In this document: in pieces, positions 7,321-14,056 of the stretch | Layout: every line of letters starts with the position of its first letter | Numbering within the stretch: the stretch's first letter is position 1 | Origin: an uncultured Trueperaceae bacterium | GTDB lineage: Bacteria > Deinococcota > Deinococci > Deinococcales > Trueperaceae | Length of the DNA: 14,663 nucleotides | Assembly (NCBI GenBank): GCA_937911855.1 | Contig: CALDPK010000081.1 | Span: 1-14,663, forward strand | Direction of reading: 5' to 3' | Notes under the pieces: generated by a model | Seen by the model: only the letters and a program-made list of their open reading frames with translations | The model's database searches: none | Told to the model about the DNA's origin: nothing | Made by a program: the position numbers and the translations under genes

Positions 7321-8952
7321 CTACAGGCTTTCAAGCCATTCGCGCCACAGGTCGCAGTTGTGTCCCTCGGCGCGCCTTATTGCGTTGGGTATGGCAAAGT
7401 CGAAGCGTTCGCGGCCTGAATCAGTCCAGAGCGGCCATGGCTCCATGGTACCTGCTGCACCGGCGTCCTTTACGAAAGTGAGCCAGTACGCGCCCATCTG
7501 GCGCGACAGTTCGATCTCCGCCTCGCTGAAGCCCACGTCGATCCCGGCGGTGCCGAACACGAAGCTGAGTTCGGTGGCGTGGCAGCTGCGGCCACTGCAG
7601 GGCTCGATGCCAAGGTCCAGATCGAAGCCCGGCGGATGGCTGAACTCGTAAACGTAGGCCGGCACCGGCCTGGTGGAACTGGCGAGCTCCAGGGCCGGGC
7701 AGATGAACACGGCGTCGTCGATGATCCGGGCGAGCGCCTCGCGCGAATCCTCGCCGGGAACTTCAGGGTAGGCAGCACTGATCGCAGCGGCGGGATCCGA
7801 GCCGAACAGCACGGCCAGCAGCGCCTGGCTCAGGACCGGGCTGACGGGGTCAGCCAGTGCGAAAGCCACGAACAGCAGACCCTCCTCGGCCGTATGACCG
7901 ATGAGCAGCGGTTTGGGGCTGCCTTGCCTGAGGCCCTGTTCGAGCGGCTGGCCGCTGATCAGCTCACCGTCCACCACGGGAGCCCAGGGCAGGATGCCCT
8001 GCAGGCCGCCTTCGAGCACGTCGAGTGCGAGCGACCAGTTCTCCTGGCTGTCCAGTATCTCCTCGACCGGCAGGTTGCGCAGGCAGGCCAGCTGGTTGAA
8101 GCTCAGCAGGCAGCCGGTGCTGAGCAGGAACGCGTCGCCGGCGCTTCTGACCTGTTCGAGAGTCCGGAACTGCACGCCCAGCGGGTTGGACTGCATGATG
8201 GCGGCCTGGAAGTAACGGCTGCTGGCTTCAGAAGCCAGCAGGTGCAGGCCCACGCTCATCGCGCCTGCGCTTTCGCCAGCGAGCGTCACCCGTTCCGGGT
8301 CACCCCCGAAAGCTACGAGGTTCTCCCGGAGCCACTGCAGCGCCACAAGCTGATCGCGGAAACCGAAGTTGCCTTCCAGCCCGGTGGCCCCTGCATTGGC
8401 CAGGAAGCCCAGTGCACCCAGGCGGTAGTTGAAGCTCACGACGAGCGCCTGACCGGTTGCCGCCAGGAACGAACCGTCCTGCAGGTACCAGTCGCTGCCG
8501 GGCATGGGCGAGTCGGTACTGGAGCCGTGGGTGAAGGCGCCGCCGTGGATGTATACCAGCACGGGCAGCAGTTCCTCGCCCCGGAACTCAGGGGTCCAGA
8601 TGTTGAGCGTCAGGCAGTCCTCGTTCTGCGGGGCCGCTTCCGGAGCAGCTTCGATGCGCATGGGGTTGGGTGTCTGCGGGCAGATGTCGCCGACGCTGGT
8701 GGCTTCCAGCACGCCGTCCCAGGGGGCCAGGGCCACGGTGGCACTCCACCTGAGCTCGCCAACGGGCGGTTCGGCATAGGGGATGCCCAGCCACTGGGTT
8801 ACGGGATTGCCGTGACGCTCGACTGTCGATCCGCAGACCAGGCCGGTTGTGGTCTGAACGGGCTCTGTGGAGCAGGCCGCCGCTTCCTGCTGCGCTGCTG
8901 CAAGGCCGCACAGCGACAGCATCACGAGCAGGGACAGCAGCGGCCTTCTCAT
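7321..8952 (-). CDS. Secreted type-B carboxylesterase (alpha/beta hydrolase)
   Basis: A 543-residue carboxylesterase/cholinesterase-family enzyme with a signal peptide (residues 1-20, A-A-A before Q21). The landmarks are E-D-C-L-T-L-N-I (111-118), the oxyanion-hole H-G-G (136-138), nucleophile Ser228 in G-E-S-A-G-A, an acidic residue at Glu357 before Gly358, and His458 in C-H-A-T-E-L-S-F-V-F-G, so the triad is complete. Many cysteines (27, 40, 91, 113, 281, 290, 418, 452 and 457 among them) fit a disulfide-bonded exported protein. It hydrolyses carboxylic esters outside the cytoplasm; the natural substrate is unknown. Its ATG overlaps the malic enzyme stop by one base (TGATG), pointing to translational coupling in one message. 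Confidence 0.92.
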   Translation of the reverse strand: MRRPLLSLLVMLSLCGLAAAQQEAAACSTEPVQTTTGLVCGSTVERHGNPVTQWLGIPYAEPPVGELRWSATVALAPWDGVLEATSVGDICPQTPNPMRIEAAPEAAPQNEDCLTLNIWTPEFRGEELLPVLVYIHGGAFTHGSSTDSPMPGSDWYLQDGSFLAATGQALVVSFNYRLGALGFLANAGATGLEGNFGFRDQLVALQWLRENLVAFGGDPERVTLAGESAGAMSVGLHLLASEASSRYFQAAIMQSNPLGVQFRTLEQVRSAGDAFLLSTGCLLSFNQLACLRNLPVEEILDSQENWSLALDVLEGGLQGILPWAPVVDGELISGQPLEQGLRQGSPKPLLIGHTAEEGLLFVAFALADPVSPVLSQALLAVLFGSDPAAAISAAYPEVPGEDSREALARIIDDAVFICPALELASSTRPVPAYVYEFSHPPGFDLDLGIEPCSGRSCHATELSFVFGTAGIDVGFSEAEIELSRQMGAYWLTFVKDAGAAGTMEPWPLWTDSGRERFDFAIPNAIRRAEGHNCDLWREWLESL

Positions 8953-10676
8953 CAGCTTGCCGGCAGCCTGTAGGGCAGGTACTCGGGACGCCAGAAGCGT
9001 TCGCGTACGAACTGAACCATGGCGTGCTCGTCCAGCTCGTATATGCCGAAGTCCCCGGCTACCCCGTCCTGGACGGCTGCGGCCATGACGCGGGCGGTGA
9101 CGACGATGCTGGCCTGCTGCAGTTCCGCCACCGGCGGGTACAGACGGTCCGGGTGCCTGTCGGCGGTGTAGTCCGCGAGCGCGTAAGCAGCAGCGAGGAT
9201 CATGTTGTCAGTCACGGTATGGGCGCGGCTCAGCACGCTGCCGAAGCCCAGGCCGGGGAACACGAAGGCGTTGTTGCCCTGTGCCACCGGGAACGTTTCA
9301 CCGTTGAGTTTCACCGGCGGGAACGGGCTGCCAGCTGCCACGAGCGCGTGGCCACCCGTCCATTCGAACGCGTCGGCCGGCAACACTTCCGTGTTCTCGG
9401 TAGGGTTAGAGAGCGGGAAAATGATGGGCCTGGGTGTGTTGGCGTGCACGGTTTCGATGAGGTCGCGGCTGAACTGCCCGCCCTGGCCTGACAGTCCGAT
9501 CAGCGCGGTCGCCTTGAAGGCTGCGGCCAGACTCGCGAGCCCAGCGTTCGCGGCGGTGCCGAGGCCTTCCAGGAAAGCCGGATCGTGGGCGTAAGCCTGC
9601 TTGTACTGCTCCAGCTCCCGGTCGGTCGTAAGCACGCCGCGGGAATCGAGTACCAGCATGCGTGACAGTGCTTCCTCGCGCGTCAGGCCGGTCTGTTCCA
9701 GGCCCTGCAGCAGAATCTCGGCCACTCCGATGCCTCCGGCACCGGCACCGCTGATCAGGAAACGCTGGTCCTGCAGCTGTTCACCCTTGATCCTGCAGGC
9801 GGACAGGACGCCGGCCAGCGCCATCGCCCCGGTTCCCTGGATGTCGTCGTTGAACGAAGGCACCACGTTCCGGTAGCGCTCGAGCACCGCGAAGGCCGAG
9901 TCCTTGGCGAAGTCTTCCCACTGGATGACCGCCTTCGGGTAGCGCTGCTTGACGGCGTCGACGAACCGGTCGATGAAATTGCGGTAGGGCTTGCCGGTGA
10001 GTCGCGCGCGGTCGGCACCCAGGTAGTTGGGGTCCTCGCGCAGCGAGTCGCGGTTGGTGCCCACGTCCAGCTCGACGGGCAGGACCTTGTCGGGACCGAT
10101 GCCGCCGCCGGCCGTGTAGATGGCCAGCTTGCCGATGGAGATCGCCATGCCGCCCAGGCCCTGGTCGCCGATGCCCAGGATGGCTGACGCATCCGTCGCG
10201 ACTATCATGCGCACGTCATCCAGCGGCACGTTGTTCACGGCTTCAGACGCGTGATCTATCGAGTCGATCGACAGGGTCAGGCCGCGCGGCGACAGGTACA
10301 TGGCTGAGAAGCGCTTGACCGCTTCACCGACCGTCGGCGTGTAGATGATCGGCAACATCTCTTCGAGGTGCTCGTGCAGGATCGCGAAGAACAGCACTTC
10401 ATTCGTGTCCTGCAGCACGCGCAGGAAGCTGTGCTGCTCCAGCGGGTCTTCGAGTGACGAGTAGCGCCGGTAGTTCCTGTCGATCTGCCGCTTGAGCGTG
10501 TCGATGCGGGGCGGCAGCAGACCGTGCAGGTCCAGCAGCGTGCGTTCCTCATCCGTGAACGCAGTGCCCTTGTTCAGGAGCGGCAGATGCATGAGCTGGA
10601 AACCGGTCACATAGGCTTCGATATAACGTGAGCCGTCGCGCTCACGCAGAACATCATAGAAACGACTGAGGGACAT
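8952..10676 (-). CDS. maeA: NAD-type malic enzyme (oxaloacetate-decarboxylating)
   Basis: A 574-residue long-form malic enzyme, close in length to E. coli MaeA/SfcA and to mitochondrial ME2, unlike the phosphotransacetylase-fused MaeB form. Conserved residues are visible: Tyr112 in I-Y-T-P-T-V-G-E-A, Lys183 in G-K-L-A-I-Y-T, metal ligands Glu254-Asp255 (W-E-D-F) and Asp277-Asp278 (F-N-D-D-I-Q-G-T-G), and the dinucleotide-binding G-A-G-A-G-G-I-G near 310-317. It oxidatively decarboxylates malate to pyruvate and CO2 in the cytosol, producing NADH (cofactor choice inferred from family branch). The ATG at 10674-10676 has GGAGG nine bases upstream; an in-frame extension to 10754 would cover the divergent promoters and is rejected. 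The stop codon overlaps the esterase start. Confidence 0.94.
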   Translation of the reverse strand: MSLSRFYDVLRERDGSRYIEAYVTGFQLMHLPLLNKGTAFTDEERTLLDLHGLLPPRIDTLKRQIDRNYRRYSSLEDPLEQHSFLRVLQDTNEVLFFAILHEHLEEMLPIIYTPTVGEAVKRFSAMYLSPRGLTLSIDSIDHASEAVNNVPLDDVRMIVATDASAILGIGDQGLGGMAISIGKLAIYTAGGGIGPDKVLPVELDVGTNRDSLREDPNYLGADRARLTGKPYRNFIDRFVDAVKQRYPKAVIQWEDFAKDSAFAVLERYRNVVPSFNDDIQGTGAMALAGVLSACRIKGEQLQDQRFLISGAGAGGIGVAEILLQGLEQTGLTREEALSRMLVLDSRGVLTTDRELEQYKQAYAHDPAFLEGLGTAANAGLASLAAAFKATALIGLSGQGGQFSRDLIETVHANTPRPIIFPLSNPTENTEVLPADAFEWTGGHALVAAGSPFPPVKLNGETFPVAQGNNAFVFPGLGFGSVLSRAHTVTDNMILAAAYALADYTADRHPDRLYPPVAELQQASIVVTARVMAAAVQDGVAGDFGIYELDEHAMVQFVRERFWRPEYLPYRLPAS

Positions 10677-10714
10677 TGCTTGCTTCCTCCACGGCGAATT
10701 GACGCCATCTCTGC

Positions 10715-10743
10715 ATGATAACAGTGACAAGGCCGGTTGCCTG
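10715..10743 (-). promoter_or_regulatory. Candidate promoter of the malic enzyme/esterase unit
   Basis: Minus-strand TATCAT (10720-10715) matches five of six -10 consensus bases. A poor -35 (CAGGCA, 10743-10738) stands 17 bases upstream. Predicted start near 10708 gives a leader of about 31 bases that includes the GGAGG ribosome site. The element is back to back with a plus-strand promoter candidate. Confidence 0.35.
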
Positions 10744-10764
10744 AAGCCGCTCACAAGTTATCCT
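10737..10764 (+). promoter_or_regulatory. Candidate promoter of the MESH1-like gene
   Basis: TTGCCT (10737-10742), a 16-base spacer and TATCCT (10759-10764) precede the gene on the plus strand. Transcription would begin near 10771, at the purine-rich ribosome site, giving a leader of only about 12 bases. The shared 106-base region also carries the divergent malic enzyme promoter, and GATAAC/GTTATC arms (10717-10722 and 10757-10762) overlap both -10 elements. Confidence 0.35.
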
Positions 10765-10782
10765 GCAGTTGAGGGGAGTTAT

Positions 10783-11319
10783 ATGAGTGATATTGACGCC
10801 GACCTGTCCCCGGTATTCGAAGCTTTGGTTTACGCCGGTCGTGCCCATAACGGGCAGCGCCGCAGGGACGCGCCCGGAAGTCCACACCTGAAGCACGTCA
10901 TGCAGGTCGTTTCCCTGCTGTTCGGTGCCGGCATCCGGGACCCGCAGATCCTGACGGCCGCAGCAGTCCACGACGTGCTGCGTGATACCGATGTGAAGGT
11001 CGAGGAACTGCAGGAGAAGTTCGGGGCTGAAGTCACTGGCATCGTCGAGGAACTGAGTGCGGACAGTGTGCTGTCACGCGTGGACCGGCAGGTGGAACTG
11101 CCACTGCGGGTCCGTGAGTTCAGCGATTCCGCCCAGCTCATCAAACTGGCAGAGAAGATCAGCAACCTGCGCGATCTGGCCGAAGACGCGCCGATCGGCT
11201 GGAGCCGGCAGCGTCGCCGTGATTACTTCGACTGGGCCGAAGGAGTGACCCGGCCACTGCGCGGCGCCAGCAGCGAACTGGACAGCGCGCTGGACGAAGC
11301 CCTGAAGCTGCGCCCTTGA
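10783..11319 (+). CDS. MESH1-like HD hydrolase (small alarmone hydrolase family) with altered active site
   Basis: A 178-residue single-domain HD protein. It follows metazoan MESH1 and the SpoT hydrolase domain almost end to end: G-Q-R-R-R-D (24-29), G-S-P-H-L-K-H (32-38), A-A-V-H-D (60-64), F-G-A-E-V-T-G-I-V-E-E-L (80-91), L-I-K-L-A-E-K-I-S-N-L-R-D-L (119-132) and G-W-S-R-Q-R-R-R-D-Y-F-D-W-A (139-152). MESH1 enzymes hydrolyse ppGpp (and NADPH in animals). Two key positions differ: the catalytic Glu of 'HD..ED' is Arg67, and the Asp metal ligand of 'LADK' is Glu124; His38, His63, Asp64 and Asp68 are kept. Hydrolase activity is therefore uncertain. The ATG at 10783 has GAGGGGAG about seven bases upstream; the longer frame from 10699 is rejected. 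The stop overlaps the next gene's TTG start. Confidence 0.82.
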   Translation: MSDIDADLSPVFEALVYAGRAHNGQRRRDAPGSPHLKHVMQVVSLLFGAGIRDPQILTAAAVHDVLRDTDVKVEELQEKFGAEVTGIVEELSADSVLSRVDRQVELPLRVREFSDSAQLIKLAEKISNLRDLAEDAPIGWSRQRRRDYFDWAEGVTRPLRGASSELDSALDEALKLRP

Positions 11320-12521
11320 TAAGACTTGCCCTGCTTGCCGCGCTGCTGCAGTTCGCATCCGTGGCGCAGGCAGGCGACTGGTTCAACTGGTTCGAAACCG
11401 GCGGTATCGCCGCCGTGGACGCGGCACTCGTAGTCGCCGCCGACAGTGCCGGCAACCCGGCCGGCGCGTGGACCGGCCGTTACAGCGGCGACCTGAGCGG
11501 CCGCCAGCTGCGGATCAGCGTGCTTTCGCACGACTGGGGCGCCGTCAGCATGGCGGAAGTGGTGGTCTCGACTGAGGGCAACTTCGAGGAGTACCTGCAC
11601 GCGGACCTGCGTCCCATGCTGTCCGCACCCGGCGAGGGTGAATGGATCGACCTGACCGTTCCCGCCGGCGCGTGGACCGCGACGCCGGGAGCCGACTGGT
11701 CCACGGTCAACGGCCTGGTGCTGCGCGTGACTTCGCATGAAGGCAGCTTTGCCGTGGTTGCTTTCGCCGGCCTGCTGTTCATGGACAGCCAGGGCGTGGA
11801 GGGCGTGGTCACCATCGCCTTCGACGATGCCCGCAGCGACGTTTACGAGCACGCGTTCCCGGAACTGAAGGAACGCGGTCTTGCCGCCACCGTGTACGTC
11901 ATCCCTGAACTCATCGGCAGGGACGGTTTCCTGACCCAGCAGCAGCTTTACGAACTGCACCGGGCCGGCTGGGAGATCGGCGCGCACGGCGAGCATCCGC
12001 TCATCTGGATGAGCGACGAGGAACTTGAAAGACATTTCCGTTTCGCCAGCCAGTGGCTCGCGGCCAGCGGCTTCGGTGACCGCCTCGGCTACGCCTATCC
12101 GAACGGCCTGGTCAACGAGCGGGTAGTGGAACGGGTAGCCGACTGGTTCGGCACCGGCCGGACGATCCACGCCCACACCAACGTGCTGGGTCACGCCAGC
12201 CGCTACCGCCTGGGTGCCCTGTCCGTCTATCCGGAAATGAGGCAGGAGACGCTCGAGGAGCTGGTGAGCGGAGCACAGGCTGGCGGGGAATGGCTCGTGA
12301 TCGTGTTCCACCTGTTCAGCGACGAGCCCAGCGAGCCAACCCAGTTCGAACCGCAGCGGTTCGCTGCACTGCTGGATTTCCTGGAAGATACCGGCACGAC
12401 CGTCCTGACCGCCAGTGAAGCGTGGAACCTGAACCTGCACGTTGCAGTGTGCAGCGGTGAAGGTGGCCCGCGGCAGCTGACCCCTTACGGTCCGGGTGAG
12501 TCCGAAGCCGACTGCGCCTGA
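11316..12521 (+). CDS. Secreted polysaccharide deacetylase (NodB / CE4-like) with N-terminal beta domain
   Basis: A 401-residue protein starting at TTG (11316-11318), the only start that gives the full signal peptide (residues 1-19, A-Q-A before Gly20); the TTGA overlaps the upstream stop. Residues about 20-160 look like an all-beta, possibly carbohydrate-binding domain. The NodB-like domain covers about 165-375: motif 1 T-I-A-F-D-D (Asp170-Asp171), metal ligands His224 and His227 (G-A-H-G-E-H-P), Y-A-Y-P-N-G (259-264), and F-H-L-F (His332) as the late His motif. Family enzymes remove N-acetyl or other acyl groups from chitin, peptidoglycan or exopolysaccharide; here the site is outside the cytoplasm and the substrate unknown. 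A weak ribosome site and a TTG start suggest low output that depends on coupling to the HD gene. The C-terminal tail has Cys379 and Cys400, perhaps a disulfide. Confidence 0.86.
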   Translation: MIRLALLAALLQFASVAQAGDWFNWFETGGIAAVDAALVVAADSAGNPAGAWTGRYSGDLSGRQLRISVLSHDWGAVSMAEVVVSTEGNFEEYLHADLRPMLSAPGEGEWIDLTVPAGAWTATPGADWSTVNGLVLRVTSHEGSFAVVAFAGLLFMDSQGVEGVVTIAFDDARSDVYEHAFPELKERGLAATVYVIPELIGRDGFLTQQQLYELHRAGWEIGAHGEHPLIWMSDEELERHFRFASQWLAASGFGDRLGYAYPNGLVNERVVERVADWFGTGRTIHAHTNVLGHASRYRLGALSVYPEMRQETLEELVSGAQAGGEWLVIVFHLFSDEPSEPTQFEPQRFAALLDFLEDTGTTVLTASEAWNLNLHVAVCSGEGGPRQLTPYGPGESEADCA

Positions 12522-12529
12522 GCGTCCTC

Positions 12530-12538
12530 TGCTACAGT
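12530..12538 (+). promoter_or_regulatory. Extended -10 promoter for the PuuD-like gene, leaderless geometry
   Basis: TGCTACAGT (12530-12538) is an extended -10 with the upstream TG. Six bases separate it from the ATG at 12545, so the message would start at the start codon; no Shine-Dalgarno lies there. The -35 position (12510-12515) is not recognisable, which extended -10 promoters tolerate. It lies just after the deacetylase stop (12519-12521). Confidence 0.45.
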
Positions 12539-12544
12539 TTGCGC

Positions 12545-13279
12545 ATGAGCATGCGCCCCAAGATCCTCGTAACCACGTCAACCGGCTTCGGAACCGACCT
12601 GAGGCGTTACGACGCCCTGACCGGCCGCAACTACTCGCAGGCAGTAGCAAGGGCCGGCGGCCTGCCGTACATGGTCGCCAGCCTGGAACCCGCCCTGGCT
12701 GCTTCGTTCCTGGACGGCATCAGCGGGGTACTGTTCACGGGCGGGGTAGACCTGCACCCGATGCACTTCGGTCAGGAACCACTGTCAACGCTGGGCAAAG
12801 TAGACGTAGAGCGGGATCTGTTCGAACTCGAGCTGTACAAGGCTGCCAGGACGCGTGGCCTGCCGGTGCTGGGCGTCTGCCGCGGTCACCAGCTGATTAA
12901 CGTGGCTGAAGGAGGCACCCTCCACCAGCATCTGGGCAGTGAGCTGGCCAGTCTGGACCACAGTCAGAAGGGCATGGAAGGGGAACCGCACCACAAGGTT
13001 ACTTTCGAGCCGGACTCGATCCTGGCCCGCGCTTTCGGCAGGGAAGACGTTTACACGAACTCGTACCACCATCAGGCGGTAGACCGGCCGGCAGACTCGC
13101 TGCGCGTGACCGCCCGCAGCGCTGACGGGGTGATCGAGGCCGTCGAAGGCCGTTCCGGCGCCTGGTTGCTGGGCGTTCAGTGGCACCCGGAGATGAGCCA
13201 GGCGCGCCATGAAGAACACCTGGCCCCCTTCAGCGCGTTCGTTCAGGCGGTGAAGGAGGCCAGGGCCGTTCCGGTCTGA
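12545..13279 (+). CDS. PuuD-like gamma-glutamyl hydrolase (class I glutamine amidotransferase fold, peptidase C26)
   Basis: A 244-residue cytosolic protein from the ATG at 12545 (a second ATG at 12551 is also possible). It shows F-T-G-G-V-D-L-H-P (64-72), D-V-E-R-D-L-F-E (87-94), nucleophile Cys112 in G-V-C-R-G-H-Q, L-I-N-V-A-E-G-G-T-L-H-Q (117-128), N-S-Y-H-H-Q-A-V (172-179) and V-Q-W-H-P-E with catalytic His214 and Glu216. This pattern is that of PuuD/peptidase C26 proteins, which cleave gamma-glutamyl amide bonds such as gamma-glutamyl-GABA in putrescine breakdown. No other puu gene is nearby, so the natural gamma-glutamyl substrate is open. It has an apparent leaderless promoter and so can be expressed separately from the deacetylase, 23 bases upstream. 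It converges with the phosphatase gene with nine bases between stops and no clear terminator. Confidence 0.89.
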   Translation: MSMRPKILVTTSTGFGTDLRRYDALTGRNYSQAVARAGGLPYMVASLEPALAASFLDGISGVLFTGGVDLHPMHFGQEPLSTLGKVDVERDLFELELYKAARTRGLPVLGVCRGHQLINVAEGGTLHQHLGSELASLDHSQKGMEGEPHHKVTFEPDSILARAFGREDVYTNSYHHQAVDRPADSLRVTARSADGVIEAVEGRSGAWLLGVQWHPEMSQARHEEHLAPFSAFVQAVKEARAVPV

Positions 13280-13288
13280 GCCAAGGCT

Positions 13289-14056
13289 TCAGTCTTCGGT
13301 CAGCTCGTTGCGGATTCTGTCCAGCTGCTCTTCGCTCATGCCGGCCTTGAGCAGGTACTGCCTGGCGCCGCCGTACTTCTCGTGCAGGTAATCCAGGAAC
13401 TCGGCGATGTACTCGGGCTGGCAGGAGATCATGTGTTCGTACTGCACCAGGTCGATACCGGCCTCGCGGGCGAAGTTGCGGAAGTTGTCGCGCAGCGGCT
13501 CGAGGTAGATGTCGGTCAGGGCGTAATCGTGGATGATCGTTTCCCGCTCGACGCCGACCAGGTCGAGCAGCAGCGCCACGATGATGCCGGTGCGGTCCTT
13601 GCCGGCGCTGCAGTGCACCAGTGCCGTCTCGCCGGTGGCGAACGGCTCGACTGCCTTGACGATCAGGCTGGTTGAGCTGTCGAGCAGCTCGGTGTACATC
13701 TCTGCCAGGGTGGGGATGGCGCCGATGGGGATGCGTTCGGGCGCCAGGCCGGCGAACAGCGACACGTTGCGGTAATTGACGGCGTCTGATTCGCGGAACA
13801 CGTTCGGGGCGTTCTCGAGTTCGTGGTCGTGGCGCAGGTCGATGACGTGGCGCAGCCCGCGGTTTATCAGTTCCTGCTGGCCGTCTTCGTCCAGGAGGTG
13901 GAGTGAGGCGGAACGGAGCAGCCTGCCGCGGCGGACGGTCCGGCCGTCACGGGTGGGGTATCCGCCCACGTCACGGAGGTTGGCCACGCTGTCCATCCTG
14001 ATCAGGCGGGCAGTATCGTCTTCGCTGATGTTGCTGCTGGAATAACCGGTGTTCAT
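13289..14056 (-). CDS. DSP-like protein tyrosine phosphatase (Y_phosphatase3 family)
   Basis: A 255-residue phosphatase. N-L-R-D-V-G-G-Y (26-33), followed by [13 protein letters not shown] (37-49), is the entry signature of the Y_phosphatase3 family, and the P-loop [10 protein letters not shown] (148-157) supplies nucleophile Cys149, Lys153 and Arg155. The Lys and Asp inside the loop (C-x-x-G-K-D-R) are typical of the Listeria LipA/Mycobacterium PtpB-type enzymes, some of which dephosphorylate phosphoinositides as well as phosphotyrosine. No signal peptide or membrane span is visible, so it is likely cytosolic. Its ATG overlaps the upstream enolase-family stop (ATGA), and AGGAGA lies seven bases before the start within that gene. 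The physiological substrate is unknown. Confidence 0.91.
   Translation of the reverse strand: MNTGYSSSNISEDDTARLIRMDSVANLRDVGGYPTRDGRTVRRGRLLRSASLHLLDEDGQQELINRGLRHVIDLRHDHELENAPNVFRESDAVNYRNVSLFAGLAPERIPIGAIPTLAEMYTELLDSSTSLIVKAVEPFATGETALVHCSAGKDRTGIIVALLLDLVGVERETIIHDYALTDIYLEPLRDNFRNFAREAGIDLVQYEHMISCQPEYIAEFLDYLHEKYGGARQYLLKAGMSEEQLDRIRNELTED

Noticed and set aside
7579..8973. Long plus-strand open frame (464 codons) opposite the esterase
   Set aside because: It is an antisense shadow of a clear carboxylesterase with full catalytic triad; its translation is rich in Arg/Gln/His/Val with no recognisable domain, as expected in high-GC DNA.
10677..10754. Longer malic enzyme N-terminus reaching 10754
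   Set aside because: It would place coding sequence over the divergent promoters; the ATG at 10676 has GGAGG upstream and gives the usual length.
11223..12650. Long minus-strand open frame (475 codons) opposite the deacetylase
   Set aside because: It spans three real plus-strand genes' boundaries and has no family features; the plus-strand NodB motifs and signal peptide decide the strand.
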